Shown here in pieces: positions 1-6,792 of a stretch of DNA of 19,878 nt. The notes under the pieces are model-generated. The model ran no database searches. It was not told where the DNA came from and saw nothing but the letters and a program-made list of their open reading frames with translations. Where the stretch lies: the NCBI GenBank assembly GCA_964492335.1, contig CAZBJX010000029.1, forward strand, positions 1 through 19,878, read 5' to 3'. The number at the start of each line of letters is the position of its first letter. Position 1 is the stretch's first letter. Both the position numbers and the translations under genes were made by a program. The stretch comes from JAFGCL01 sp964492335. Lineage in GTDB: Bacteria; Chloroflexota; Dehalococcoidia; UBA2247; RBG-13-53-26.

Positions 1-2
1 GC

Positions 3-1676
3 CACGAGCGCTTCATCAAGAACATGCTGGCCGGGGTGGGCGGCATCGACCTGGCCCTGCTGATCATCGCCGCCGACGAGGGCATCATGCCCCAGACTCG
101 GGAGCACCTGGCCATCCTGGACCTGCTGCGCGTGGGCCGCGGCGTGGTGGTGGTGACCAAGAAGGACCTGGTGGACGAGGAGTTGCTGGAGCTGGTCTCC
201 ATGGAGGTCAAGGAGGCCCTGTCCGGCACCAGCCTGGCCGAGGCCCCGATGGTGGCCGTGTCCGCAGTGACCGGCGAGGGCCTGCCGGAGCTGGGGCGCA
301 CCATCGACCGGCTCCTGGACGCCACCCCCCCCAAGAGGGACATCGGGCGCCCCCGGCTGCCCATCGACCGCGTGTTCACCATCGCCGGGTTCGGGACCGT
401 GGTCACCGGCACGCTGGTGGACGGCAGCCTGTCCGTGGGGCAGGAGGTGGAGATAGTCCCTCCGCGCCTGCGGGCCCGCATCCGGGGGCTGCAGAGCCAC
501 AAGAAGAAGCTGGGGACCGTGCCCCCGGGCAGCCGGGTGGCGGCCAACCTCTCGGGCCTCTCCACGGGTGAGCTCATGCGCGGCAATGTGCTGGTGGCGC
601 CCGACTGGCTGAGGCCGGCCGGCATGGTGGACGTGAAGGTGCGCCTGCTCCCCTCACTGGCCCGCCCCCTGAAGCACAATGCCGCGGTCAGCTTCCACAG
701 CAATGCCCTGGAGGTGCCGGCCAAGGTGCGCCTGCTGGAGGCGGACGAGCTGAAGCCCGGAGAGACGGGCTGGGCGCAGCTGGCCTTCGCCGCGCCGGCC
801 GCGGTGGTCAAGGGCGACCTCTTCATCATCCGTTCCCCGGTGGAGACGCTGGGGGGCGGTGACATCATCGACGCCTACCCCAGGCGCCACCGCCGCTTCC
901 ACGCGGCCACCATCGAGGGGCTGGCCGCCAGGGAGAAGGGCAGCGCCGAGGACGTACTGCTGGCCACGCTGGAGGCCAGGGAGCCGATCGACATGGCCGA
1001 GCTGGCCCACCGGGCCAGCGTCTCGCCGGGCGAGGCCCGTCAGGCGGTGGAGGCCCTGGTATCGCAGAAGCGGGTGATCATGCTGGGCGACAGGGGGCCC
1101 CATGCCCTTCTCTTCTCCGCCGGCGGCTGGCAGCGCCTGGCCGCCAGCGCGTCGCAGGCCCTGGCGGCGTACCACCGGCAGTTCCCGCTGCGCCTCGGAA
1201 TGCCCCGGGAGGAGCTCAGGAGCAGGATCAAAGCATCCCCCGGGCTGTTTCCGGCCATGCTCCAGCTCCTGGCCGGGGATGGGGTGGTGGCGGAGGACGT
1301 GAAGACGGTCCGCCTGCCGTCGCACTGCATCCAGCTCAGCGCCAGCCAGAGGGCGGTCACGGACGCGTACCTGGCGGCCCTGGCCGGGAACCCCTATTAC
1401 CCGCCGGCCGAGCTGGCCATCGCGCCGGAGCTGCTGGACGTCCTGATCGAGCAGCGGGAAGTGGTGAAGGTGGCCGACAACGTGGTCTTCGCCGCTCCGG
1501 CCTACCGGGAGATGGTGGACCGCATCACGGGCCGCATCAGGGAGAACGGCAGGATCACGGTGGCGGAGGTCCGCGACATGTTCGGGACCAGCCGCAAGTA
1601 CGCCCTGGCCCTTATGGAGCACCTGGATGAGCAGAAGGTCACCCGGCGCGTGGGGGATGAGCGCGTCCTGAGGTAG
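3..1676 (+). CDS. selB: Selenocysteine-specific elongation factor SelB (5' end cut by window)
   Basis: SelB is the GTPase that delivers Sec-tRNA(Sec) to ribosomes paused at an in-frame UGA beside a SECIS hairpin. The open frame runs in from the window edge with the residues HERFIKNMLAGVGGID, which is the end of the G3 DxPGHE motif, so the ATG at 24 is internal. The P-loop and roughly 60 N-terminal residues lie upstream. Visible are a G4 variant (VVTKKDL), G5 (VSAVTGEGL), the domain II stretch FTIAGFGTVVTGTLVDG, a domain III, and a long C-terminal half typical of the SelB winged-helix domains that bind SECIS, ending with GTSRKYALALMEHLDEQKV. That ending separates it from EF-Tu. Its presence implies a selenoprotein-making host. 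No selA, selC, selD or obvious selenoprotein gene is seen here. It converges on a MarR gene 18 bp away. Confidence 0.95.
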   Translation, partial: HERFIKNMLAGVGGIDLALLIIAADEGIMPQTREHLAILDLLRVGRGVVVVTKKDLVDEELLELVSMEVKEALSGTSLAEAPMVAVSAVTGEGLPELGRTIDRLLDATPPKRDIGRPRLPIDRVFTIAGFGTVVTGTLVDGSLSVGQEVEIVPPRLRARIRGLQSHKKKLGTVPPGSRVAANLSGLSTGELMRGNVLVAPDWLRPAGMVDVKVRLLPSLARPLKHNAAVSFHSNALEVPAKVRLLEADELKPGETGWAQLAFAAPAAVVKGDLFIIRSPVETLGGGDIIDAYPRRHRRFHAATIEGLAAREKGSAEDVLLATLEAREPIDMAELAHRASVSPGEARQAVEALVSQKRVIMLGDRGPHALLFSAGGWQRLAASASQALAAYHRQFPLRLGMPREELRSRIKASPGLFPAMLQLLAGDGVVAEDVKTVRLPSHCIQLSASQRAVTDAYLAALAGNPYYPPAELAIAPELLDVLIEQREVVKVADNVVFAAPAYREMVDRITGRIRENGRITVAEVRDMFGTSRKYALALMEHLDEQKVTRRVGDERVLR

Positions 1677-1694
1677 GGGCCGGCGCTCTCCCGG

Positions 1695-2159
1695 TCAGGT
1701 CTCCCACTGGCTCCGGGTGTTCTCCCCGGCCTCCAGCAGGGCGTCGAGCATGGCCCTGACGGCCAGCAGCCGGGGGCGGTCCAGCGCCCTCAGTATGTGC
1801 TCGCCCCGGGCCATCCATGCCTGCCAGAGCCCGTCCACCACCTTCTCGCCCTCGGGAGAGATGCGGCAGAGGACGATCCGGCGGTCGGCCGGGTCGCTTT
1901 CCCTGGTGATCAGGCCGCGCTCCACCATGCGGTCCATCACCCCGGTGGCGGTGGCCGTGCTCACCCCCAGGACGGAAGCGATCTCGCTCATGCGCACCGG
2001 GCCCCGGCTGTACGTCAGGAGCAGGGCCCGCAGCTGCCCGGCGCTCAGTTCGATGCTCATCCATTCCTTGGGAGTGAAATCGAACAGCTGCCCGAAGGCC
2101 CCTTCGGCCATCTGGATGGTGGACTCGACGAGCGTGTCCCGGCGCTGGCTGGCTTTCAT
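1695..2159 (-). CDS. MarR-family transcriptional regulator (copy 1 of a tandem pair)
   Basis: This is a 154-residue MarR-type winged-helix repressor, a usual length for the family. The recognition region reads MSEIASVLGVSTATATGVMD (residues about 57-76), followed by the wing LITRESDPADRRIVLCRISPEG. The family binds palindromic operators as a dimer and releases them on binding small aromatic or oxidising ligands. It is clearly paralogous to the gene just upstream on the same strand: both share the TATGxxDRMVERGL core, a WQAWMARGE segment and an AGENTR C-terminus. The start is the ATG at 2159, about 75 bp downstream of a sigma70-like promoter flanked by a perfect inverted repeat, which suggests autoregulation. 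Its target genes cannot be told from sequence. Confidence 0.92.
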   Translation of the reverse strand: MKASQRRDTLVESTIQMAEGAFGQLFDFTPKEWMSIELSAGQLRALLLTYSRGPVRMSEIASVLGVSTATATGVMDRMVERGLITRESDPADRRIVLCRISPEGEKVVDGLWQAWMARGEHILRALDRPRLLAVRAMLDALLEAGENTRSQWET

Positions 2160-2233
2160 GGATACCCCCTTCCCGACAGATGACGGCTGTGCGCGACGCG
2201 CCCCGGGCGCGGCGCAGCGTCACCCCGGGGCTA

Positions 2234-2276
2234 TGACAGTATTAAGAATGTAGCGCGGGTGGGGGATACTGTCAAC
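2234..2276 (-). promoter_or_regulatory. Promoter and split dyad operator of MarR copy 1
   Basis: On the minus strand, TTGACA (2276-2271), 17 bp and TACATT (2253-2248) form a good sigma70 promoter. A perfect 9-bp inverted repeat brackets it: ATACTGTCA at 2266-2274 overlaps the -35, and TGACAGTAT at 2234-2242 lies at the predicted start point. The arms are 32 bp apart, about three helical turns, so two dimers or one bridged complex could sit on the same face. This fits MarR autorepression. The role of the repeat is inferred from position. Confidence 0.7.
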
Positions 2277-2308
2277 CCGGAAGCCGCCGCCGCAGGCCCC
2301 GCGGCGGG

Positions 2309-2767
2309 CTACCACTGGCCCCTGGTGTTCTCTCCGGCCTCCAGGAGGGCTTCCAGCATCCCCTTGACGGCCAGCAGCCGGGGGCGGTCCAGGGGCCGCA
2401 GCAGGACCTCGCCCCGGGCCATCCATGCCTGCCACAGCCTGTTCACCACCTTCTCACCCTCGGGCGACATCCGGGCCAGCACCGCCCGCCGGTCGTCGGG
2501 GTCGCTCTCCCTGACCACCAGGCCCCGCTCCACCATGCGGTCGACGATCCCGGTGGCCGTGGCCATGGTGACGCCGAGCCCGGCGGAGACATCGGTCATC
2601 CGGCTGGTGCCCTTCATGTAGAGGTGCAGCAGGGTGCGCAGCTGGCTGGTGGTGAGGTCTATGCTCAGCCACTCCTCCGGCAGGAAGGGGAAGAGCTCGC
2701 CGAACGCCCTGTCCGCCAGCGCCAGGGTGGACAGGATCAGCTTCTCCTTCTGTGGGTCAGTCTTCAC
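2309..2767 (-). CDS. MarR-family transcriptional regulator (copy 2 of a tandem pair)
   Basis: This 152-residue MarR protein is a close paralogue of the next gene downstream. Helix-turn-helix residues MTDVSAGLGVTMATATGIVD are followed by the wing LVVRESDPDDRRAVLARMSPEG. The N-terminal dimerisation helix differs most from copy 1 and the C-terminal WQAWMARGE...AGENTRGQW part least. The duplication, with a separate promoter for each copy, suggests two regulators that may respond to different ligands or form heterodimers. The start is the ATG at 2767. The 149-bp gap to copy 1 holds the copy 1 promoter and operator. It is not obviously part of an operon with a target gene. Confidence 0.92.
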   Translation of the reverse strand: MKTDPQKEKLILSTLALADRAFGELFPFLPEEWLSIDLTTSQLRTLLHLYMKGTSRMTDVSAGLGVTMATATGIVDRMVERGLVVRESDPDDRRAVLARMSPEGEKVVNRLWQAWMARGEVLLRPLDRPRLLAVKGMLEALLEAGENTRGQW

Positions 2768-2825
2768 GAACGTCCTCCTCCGCAGCCCCCGCCACCGGGT
2801 CCTCTGGCCCAGGCAAACTGTATGT

Positions 2826-2863
2826 TACTGACAGAGTATCCTCCCGGAGGCCCGGCCTGTCAA
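2826..2863 (-). promoter_or_regulatory. Promoter and operator of MarR copy 2
   Basis: On the minus strand, TTGACA (2863-2858), 17 bp and GATACT (2840-2835) form a sigma70-like promoter. A palindrome TACT-GACAG-AGTA at 2826-2838 overlaps the -10. Its core resembles the TGACAGTAT arms upstream of MarR copy 1, so both paralogues may read related sites. This is inference from position and similarity. Confidence 0.6.
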
Positions 2864-2874
2864 CCGGGGTAGCA

Positions 2875-3519
2875 TCAGCCCTTCGCAGCGGACCTGCCTG
2901 CCGGAAGCTCCAGGGGCGCCACGGCCAGGTCGGTGTAGACGGGGCCGTCCGGGGTGAGCCGGCTCCGGACCAGGCTGACGGAGCCGACCTGGAACCAGGG
3001 GCCTGCCCCGCCGCCGACCCCCTGGGCGAAGCGGGCAAAGCGCCGTCGGTCCGCGGTGCCGGTGCGGTTGCGCACCCGGCCGAGGGTCAGGTGGGCGCTC
3101 CAGGGGCGGGGCTCCTCCGGGAATCCCAGGGGCGACACCGCCGCCTCCAGGTCCCTTTTCAGGGCCTGCAGCCGGTCCAGGTCTCCGGCCAGCCCGACCC
3201 ACACCACCTGGGGCCGCTGCCAGCCGGGAAAGGCCCCGGTGCCGTCCAGCTGCAGCCGGAAGGGGGCGTGGGCCCCGGCCGCGCGGCGCATGGCTTCAGC
3301 TATGCCCGGTATGGAGGCCGCGGGCGCATTGCCCAGGAACTTGAGGGTCAGGTGGAGGTTGCCGGGCTCCACCCACTTGACGAAGGGGTGCCCCCCGGCC
3401 TTCAGCCCCTCCTCCAGCGCGGACAGCTCTCCCAGCACGTCCGCCGGCAGGTGTATGGCAATGAAACAGCGGACGGCGTCGGCGGGAGGGTGCATGGTCT
3501 CCTCTACTCCGGCGGCCAT
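2875..3519 (-). CDS. thpR: RNA 2',3'-cyclic phosphodiesterase / 2'-5' RNA ligase family (ThpR)
   Basis: This is a 2H phosphoesterase superfamily member of 214 residues; family members are about 180-200. The two catalytic motifs are both present as HLTL, at H56/T58 and H143/T145, each in the family context (NLHLTLKFLG and WSAHLTLGRVR). The N-terminal RCFIAIHLP strand is also typical. Known members open 2',3'-cyclic phosphate ends of RNA, and the reverse ligase activity gave the older name. It overlaps the upstream amidohydrolase stop by 16 bp when started at 3519, where GGAGG lies 8 bp upstream. A second ATG at 3495, directly before HPPADAVRCF, would remove the overlap and also has a purine-rich site, so the start is uncertain. 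The physiological substrate is unknown. Confidence 0.9.
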   Translation of the reverse strand: MAAGVEETMHPPADAVRCFIAIHLPADVLGELSALEEGLKAGGHPFVKWVEPGNLHLTLKFLGNAPAASIPGIAEAMRRAAGAHAPFRLQLDGTGAFPGWQRPQVVWVGLAGDLDRLQALKRDLEAAVSPLGFPEEPRPWSAHLTLGRVRNRTGTADRRRFARFAQGVGGGAGPWFQVGSVSLVRSRLTPDGPVYTDLAVAPLELPAGRSAAKG

Positions 3520-4352
3520 CCCAGCAGCCTCCGGGCATTGCCGCCGAGGATGAGGGACTTCGCTTCGGGGGAGAGGGCGGTGGAGGCGATCTGGTCCATG
3601 ACCCGCCGGGGGGAGAGGAGCGGGTAGTCGCTGCCGAAGAGTATCTTGTCCGCGCCCACCATGGCGGCCACGCTCTCGAAGACCTGCGGGCGGTAGAGGT
3701 ACGGCGTGGCGGCGCTGTCGAAATAGGTGTGCTCCATGGCTGCGGCCACCTCCGGCATGAGGCCGTAGAAGGGCAGGCCCCCTCCCCAGTGGGCCAGCAC
3801 CACCGGCAGGCCGGGGAAGTTCAGGATGAACTGGTAGATCGAGCCGGGGGTGATGGTCCCCTTCCCCGGGTAGAGGTGCCCCACCGGCTCCGAGGCGTGG
3901 GTCAGGTACACCATGTGGTGCTGGCGGGCCACCTCCACGATGGGCGCCATGATCTCCCGGTCGCCAAGGTCATACCCCTGGCTGTCCGACCTCATCTCGC
4001 CGATGCCCCGCGCACCGCCCCGGGCGCAGCGCTCCAGCTCCCGCACCGCCCCATCGCGGTCCCGGGGCTGCACCACGCAGAAGGGTATCAGGCGTTTGGG
4101 ATAGCGGGCGGCCGAGTCCAGGATGTAGTCGTTGGTCAGCCGGCAGGTCTCGTTGGTGTCCCAGCCGGCGCTGAGCAGGACCGAGGCATCCACCCCGCAC
4201 TCGTCCATGCTGGCGATGAGGTCTTCCGCGCTGGCGATGCGGGCCTTGGGGACCGTGAAGAACTCGCGGAACATGCTGTCGCTGCGGCAGAACGCGGCGC
4301 GCTCCTGCCTCATCTTCGGGGGCAGGATGTGGACGTGGAAGTCGATGATCAC
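3504..4352 (-). CDS. Amidohydrolase family 2 metal-dependent hydrolase (ACMSD-like)
   Basis: This is a TIM-barrel amidohydrolase of 282 residues. Visible metal and active-site positions are D4-F-H6-V-H8 on strand 1, H152 in YLTHASE, H188 in LAHWGGG and D242 in FGSDYP. This pattern is shared by ACMSD, gamma-resorcylate decarboxylase and related carboxylic-acid hydrolases or decarboxylases. The exact substrate cannot be read from the sequence. It starts 18 bp after the gamma-carbonic-anhydrase-like gene and overlaps thpR, so the three are probably co-transcribed. A CO2-releasing decarboxylase next to a carbonic-anhydrase-like protein would make sense together, but that pairing is speculative. 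The start ATG at 4352 immediately precedes the family motif, so no earlier start is needed. Confidence 0.88.
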   Translation of the reverse strand: MIIDFHVHILPPKMRQERAAFCRSDSMFREFFTVPKARIASAEDLIASMDECGVDASVLLSAGWDTNETCRLTNDYILDSAARYPKRLIPFCVVQPRDRDGAVRELERCARGGARGIGEMRSDSQGYDLGDREIMAPIVEVARQHHMVYLTHASEPVGHLYPGKGTITPGSIYQFILNFPGLPVVLAHWGGGLPFYGLMPEVAAAMEHTYFDSAATPYLYRPQVFESVAAMVGADKILFGSDYPLLSPRRVMDQIASTALSPEAKSLILGGNARRLLGWPPE

Positions 4353-4370
4353 CGGGCCAGTATACCCCTT

Positions 4371-4889
4371 CTAGAGCCCCTGGCGCTTGTACTGCTCTAT
4401 CATCCTGAGCCAGTCGGCGTACATCTCGGGGCTGCGTTCCACCCACCACATCTGGGCCTTGGTCACCTGGCCCCGCACCCGTCCCGGCACGCCGGTCACG
4501 AAGGAGCCGTCGGGCACTGTCATGCCCTCGCCCACCACCGCGCCCGCGGCGATGATGCAGCGGTCCCCGATCACCGCGTCGTGCAGCACCGTGGCGTTCA
4601 TTCCGATGAGGACGTTGTTGCCGATGCGGCGCGAGTTGACCACGGCGCCGTGCCCCAGTGTCACGCTGTTGCCTATCTGCAGGCCGTTGGGGTCCCCGTG
4701 CAGTACCACGTTGTCCTCGATGAGCACGTCGTCGCCCACCCTTATGGGCCCGTAGTCCGCCCGGACCACCGCTCCCGGGAAGGCCGCGCTCCTCTCCCCG
4801 ATCACCACGTCGCCCAGGATGTAGGCCGCCTCGCTGATGAAGGCGGACCCGGCGATCCTGGGAACCTTGTCTCCAAATGCTCTTATCAT
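4371..4889 (-). CDS. Gamma-carbonic anhydrase-like left-handed beta-helix protein (third metal ligand His replaced by Asn)
   Basis: This is a 172-residue protein with the hexapeptide-repeat left-handed beta-helix of the gamma-carbonic anhydrase/YrdA/PaaY group. Successive turns such as ILGDVVIGERS, VGDDVLIEDNVVLHGD, IGNSVTLGHGAVV and IGNNVLIGMNATV are visible from residue about 25 to 130, followed by a C-terminal helix with WWVERSPEMYADW. Gamma enzymes bind zinc or iron with three histidines at trimer interfaces. Here H64 and H80 are present, but the third (expected five residues after the second) is N85 in GHGAVVNSR. Activity may therefore be altered or lost. It is first in an operon with an amidohydrolase and thpR. 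GGAGG lies 9 bp before the ATG. Confidence 0.9.
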   Translation of the reverse strand: MIRAFGDKVPRIAGSAFISEAAYILGDVVIGERSAAFPGAVVRADYGPIRVGDDVLIEDNVVLHGDPNGLQIGNSVTLGHGAVVNSRRIGNNVLIGMNATVLHDAVIGDRCIIAAGAVVGEGMTVPDGSFVTGVPGRVRGQVTKAQMWWVERSPEMYADWLRMIEQYKRQGL

Positions 4890-4926
4890 GTTACGCCACC
4901 TCCATGTCCGGTCCCGCTGATGGGCA

Positions 4927-4956
4927 ATGATAGGCGCGCGCGCAGCCGGCGGTCAA
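4927..4956 (-). promoter_or_regulatory. Promoter of the gamma-CA/amidohydrolase/thpR operon
   Basis: On the minus strand, TTGACC (4956-4951), 18 bp and TATCAT (4932-4927) match sigma70 hexamers at 5 of 6 positions each. The predicted start near 4920 leaves a leader of about 30 nt containing GGAGG (4903-4899). Confidence 0.6.
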
Positions 4957-5041
4957 CCGGGGGCGCTGGCCGGGGCGCGGGGGCCAGTGCCGCACCGGCC
5001 GGCGGCCGGCGCGGCGTCCCCGCCCGCCTTCCTTGCAGATT

Positions 5042-5071
5042 TTGACAGATTTACAGGTATTTGGATAGAAT
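5042..5071 (+). promoter_or_regulatory. Promoter of the HTH regulator/ABC importer operon
   Basis: TTGACA (5042-5047), 18 bp and TAGAAT (5066-5071) form one of the strongest sigma70-like matches in the window, within an AT-rich island of otherwise GC-rich DNA. Directly repeated CAGATTT and ACAG elements lie around the -35 and could be regulator contacts. No cobalamin riboswitch features were recognised in the short leader. Confidence 0.65.
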
Positions 5072-5106
5072 TGCTGAGGTTGTAGCAGGATCGGCGGAGG
5101 GATCGC

Positions 5107-5772
5107 ATGAAGGAGAAGGGGCCATCCCCGGGCGGCCAGTTCGTCAGCGTGAGCAAGGCCAGCGAGATGCTGGGGATCAGCGGGGCCACCCTGCGGCACT
5201 GGACCGACCAGGGCCGGGTCAAGGCCTTCGTCACCCCCGGGGGGCACCGCCGCTACTCCGAGCACGAGCTGAGGCGATTCACCAGGGTGCACCGGGCCGG
5301 CCAGGCCCCGGCGAAGGTGGCCGACCATCTGGAGCAGACCGCCCTGGACCACCGGCGGACGGCCCGGGAGTACGTGGACTCCGCCCTGCCCCTGGGGCCG
5401 CTGCCCCGGGAGGACCGGGAGGTGCTGGCCCGCTGCGGCCGGGAGCTTCTCGACCTGGTCATCCGCTACGTCAACCAGCCCTCGAGGAGGGAGCAGACGA
5501 TCTGCTTCGTGCGGCAGGTGGGGGAAGAGCACGGCAGGGTGCTGGCCTCCCTGGGCTTCCCGCTGGTCGACTGCGTCGAGGCCTTCATCAGGCACCGCAA
5601 CCTGCTGGTGGAGGCGGCCACCCGCTATGCCATGAAGGGGAGGGTGGCCGGCGGCCGGGCCGTGGCCACCGTGTCCCTGGTGACCCGCGCGGTGGACGAG
5701 GCCCTGGTCTCCCTGGTGGCAGCCCACCAGGAGACGGCTTCCAGTCCCCGGGCCGGCCGGCAACGCTACTAA
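5107..5772 (+). CDS. MerR/HTH_17-type DNA-binding regulator with an all-helical C-terminal domain
   Basis: The 221-residue protein begins with a MerR-like winged helix at residues about 13-60 (SVSKASEMLGISGATLRHW, then FVTPGGHRRYSEHEL), the form found in excisionase-like and MerR_1 regulators. The remaining 150 residues are mostly helical and contain VRQVGEEHGRVLASLGFPLV followed by EAFIRHRNLLVEAA. That arrangement resembles the helical N-terminal domain of RsbR/PucR-type sensors, a weak similarity judged by eye. No B12-binding motif (DxHxxG) was found. It ends 15 bp before the substrate-binding lipoprotein gene and shares its promoter, so it may be a local regulator of the importer. The ligand is unknown. 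Confidence 0.85.
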   Translation: MKEKGPSPGGQFVSVSKASEMLGISGATLRHWTDQGRVKAFVTPGGHRRYSEHELRRFTRVHRAGQAPAKVADHLEQTALDHRRTAREYVDSALPLGPLPREDREVLARCGRELLDLVIRYVNQPSRREQTICFVRQVGEEHGRVLASLGFPLVDCVEAFIRHRNLLVEAATRYAMKGRVAGGRAVATVSLVTRAVDEALVSLVAAHQETASSPRAGRQRY

Positions 5773-5787
5773 GAAGAGGAGGACCAA

Positions 5788-6783
5788 GTGCGCGCAATTC
5801 GTTTCTCACCCGGGTACGCCGGCCCCGCGGGCAGGGGCACGCGGGGTATCTTCAGCTCGAGGGCCTTCGCCCTGCTCCTGTCGGTGCTGATCTTGGCCGG
5901 CTCGCTGGCCGCAGCGTGCTCCTCCGGGCCCGCCTCCGACAGCACGGGCCAGCCGCTGACCGTGACCGATCTGCTGGGGCGGCCGGTGACGCTGGCCGGG
6001 GCCCCGCAGCGCATAGTGACCACGCACCCGACGGCCACGGAGGTGCTCTGCAGCGCCGGCGGCCTGCCGGTGGGCCGCGACTCTACCTCGAAGCACCCGG
6101 CTGAAGTGGCCGAGCTGCCCACCGTGGGCAGCGCCTTCAACCTGAATGTCGACGCCATCGCCGAGCTGCAGCCGGACCTGATCATCATAGAGGCCCTCAC
6201 GCAGCAACGGTACATCGATCCGCTTTCCGCCCTGGGCGTGCCGGTCATGGCGGTGCGGGCCGCCAACCTCGATGACATCGTGGACTCCATGACGCTGGCG
6301 GGAGAGGTCACCGGCCGGAGCGAAGACGCGGCTGCCGCGGTGAAGGACATAGAGGAGCGCATCGCGGCCGCCCGGGCCGCCTGCCCGTCCTCCAGCAGCT
6401 TCCTGGTCCTGATCGGCGATGAGCAGAGGAAGGTCTACGCCGCGCGGGCGGACTCGTATCCCGGGACGGTGGCCGCCCTGCTGGGGCTGGACAACCTGGC
6501 CGCGGACATGGCGGGGTCCGGGCCCTATAACGGGTTTGCCGAGCTTTCCGCAGAGGTGATGGTCTCGCTGGACCCGGACGTGATCTTCACCATCACGCCG
6601 GCGCCGCTGCCGGCGCCGCGGCTCTCATCGGTGCTGCCCTCGCTCCCGGCCTACAGGGACAAGGCGGCGGTGGTGGAAGGCCGCCTGGTGGAGCTGGACC
6701 CGTCGCTCTACCTGCAGGCCCAGGGCCCGCGGATCGCCGCCGCGGTGGAGGGGATGCTGGAGACCATCAAAGGCTTCGAGTAG
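5788..6783 (+). CDS. ABC importer substrate-binding lipoprotein, BtuF/FepB-type
   Basis: This 331-residue protein captures a corrinoid or ferric chelate outside the membrane and presents it to the permease encoded next. It has a basic N-terminus, a hydrophobic stretch at residues 27-43 and a lipobox-like LAAAC with C44 as the probable lipidated residue, although Ala rather than Leu sits at -3. The mature part has the class III fold signature: VTDLLGRPVTLAGAPQRIV near the start, then NVDAIAELQPDLIII and a linking helix DIVDSMTLAGEVTGR. The GTG start at 5788 follows AGGAGG by 5 bp, and no closer start fits. The cobalamin versus siderophore or heme choice cannot be made by eye. Confidence 0.9.
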   Translation: MRAIRFSPGYAGPAGRGTRGIFSSRAFALLLSVLILAGSLAAACSSGPASDSTGQPLTVTDLLGRPVTLAGAPQRIVTTHPTATEVLCSAGGLPVGRDSTSKHPAEVAELPTVGSAFNLNVDAIAELQPDLIIIEALTQQRYIDPLSALGVPVMAVRAANLDDIVDSMTLAGEVTGRSEDAAAAVKDIEERIAAARAACPSSSSFLVLIGDEQRKVYAARADSYPGTVAALLGLDNLAADMAGSGPYNGFAELSAEVMVSLDPDVIFTITPAPLPAPRLSSVLPSLPAYRDKAAVVEGRLVELDPSLYLQAQGPRIAAAVEGMLETIKGFE

Positions 6784-6792
6784 GGCGGTCTC

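Noticed and set aside
3729..5045. A 438-codon open frame on the plus strand
   Set aside because: It is antisense to the amidohydrolase and gamma-carbonic-anhydrase genes, has His/Gly/Pro-rich composition typical of GC-rich shadow frames, and has no domain or ribosome site.
5048..5106. Possible cobalamin riboswitch before the ABC importer operon
   Set aside because: The leader is only about 30 nt and has no B12-box-like core, so a riboswitch is not supported.
5061..6104. A 347-codon plus-strand frame spanning the regulator and lipoprotein genes
   Set aside because: It is out of frame with both, Gly/Pro/Arg-rich and without motifs; the regulator and lipoprotein frames have clear families and ribosome sites.
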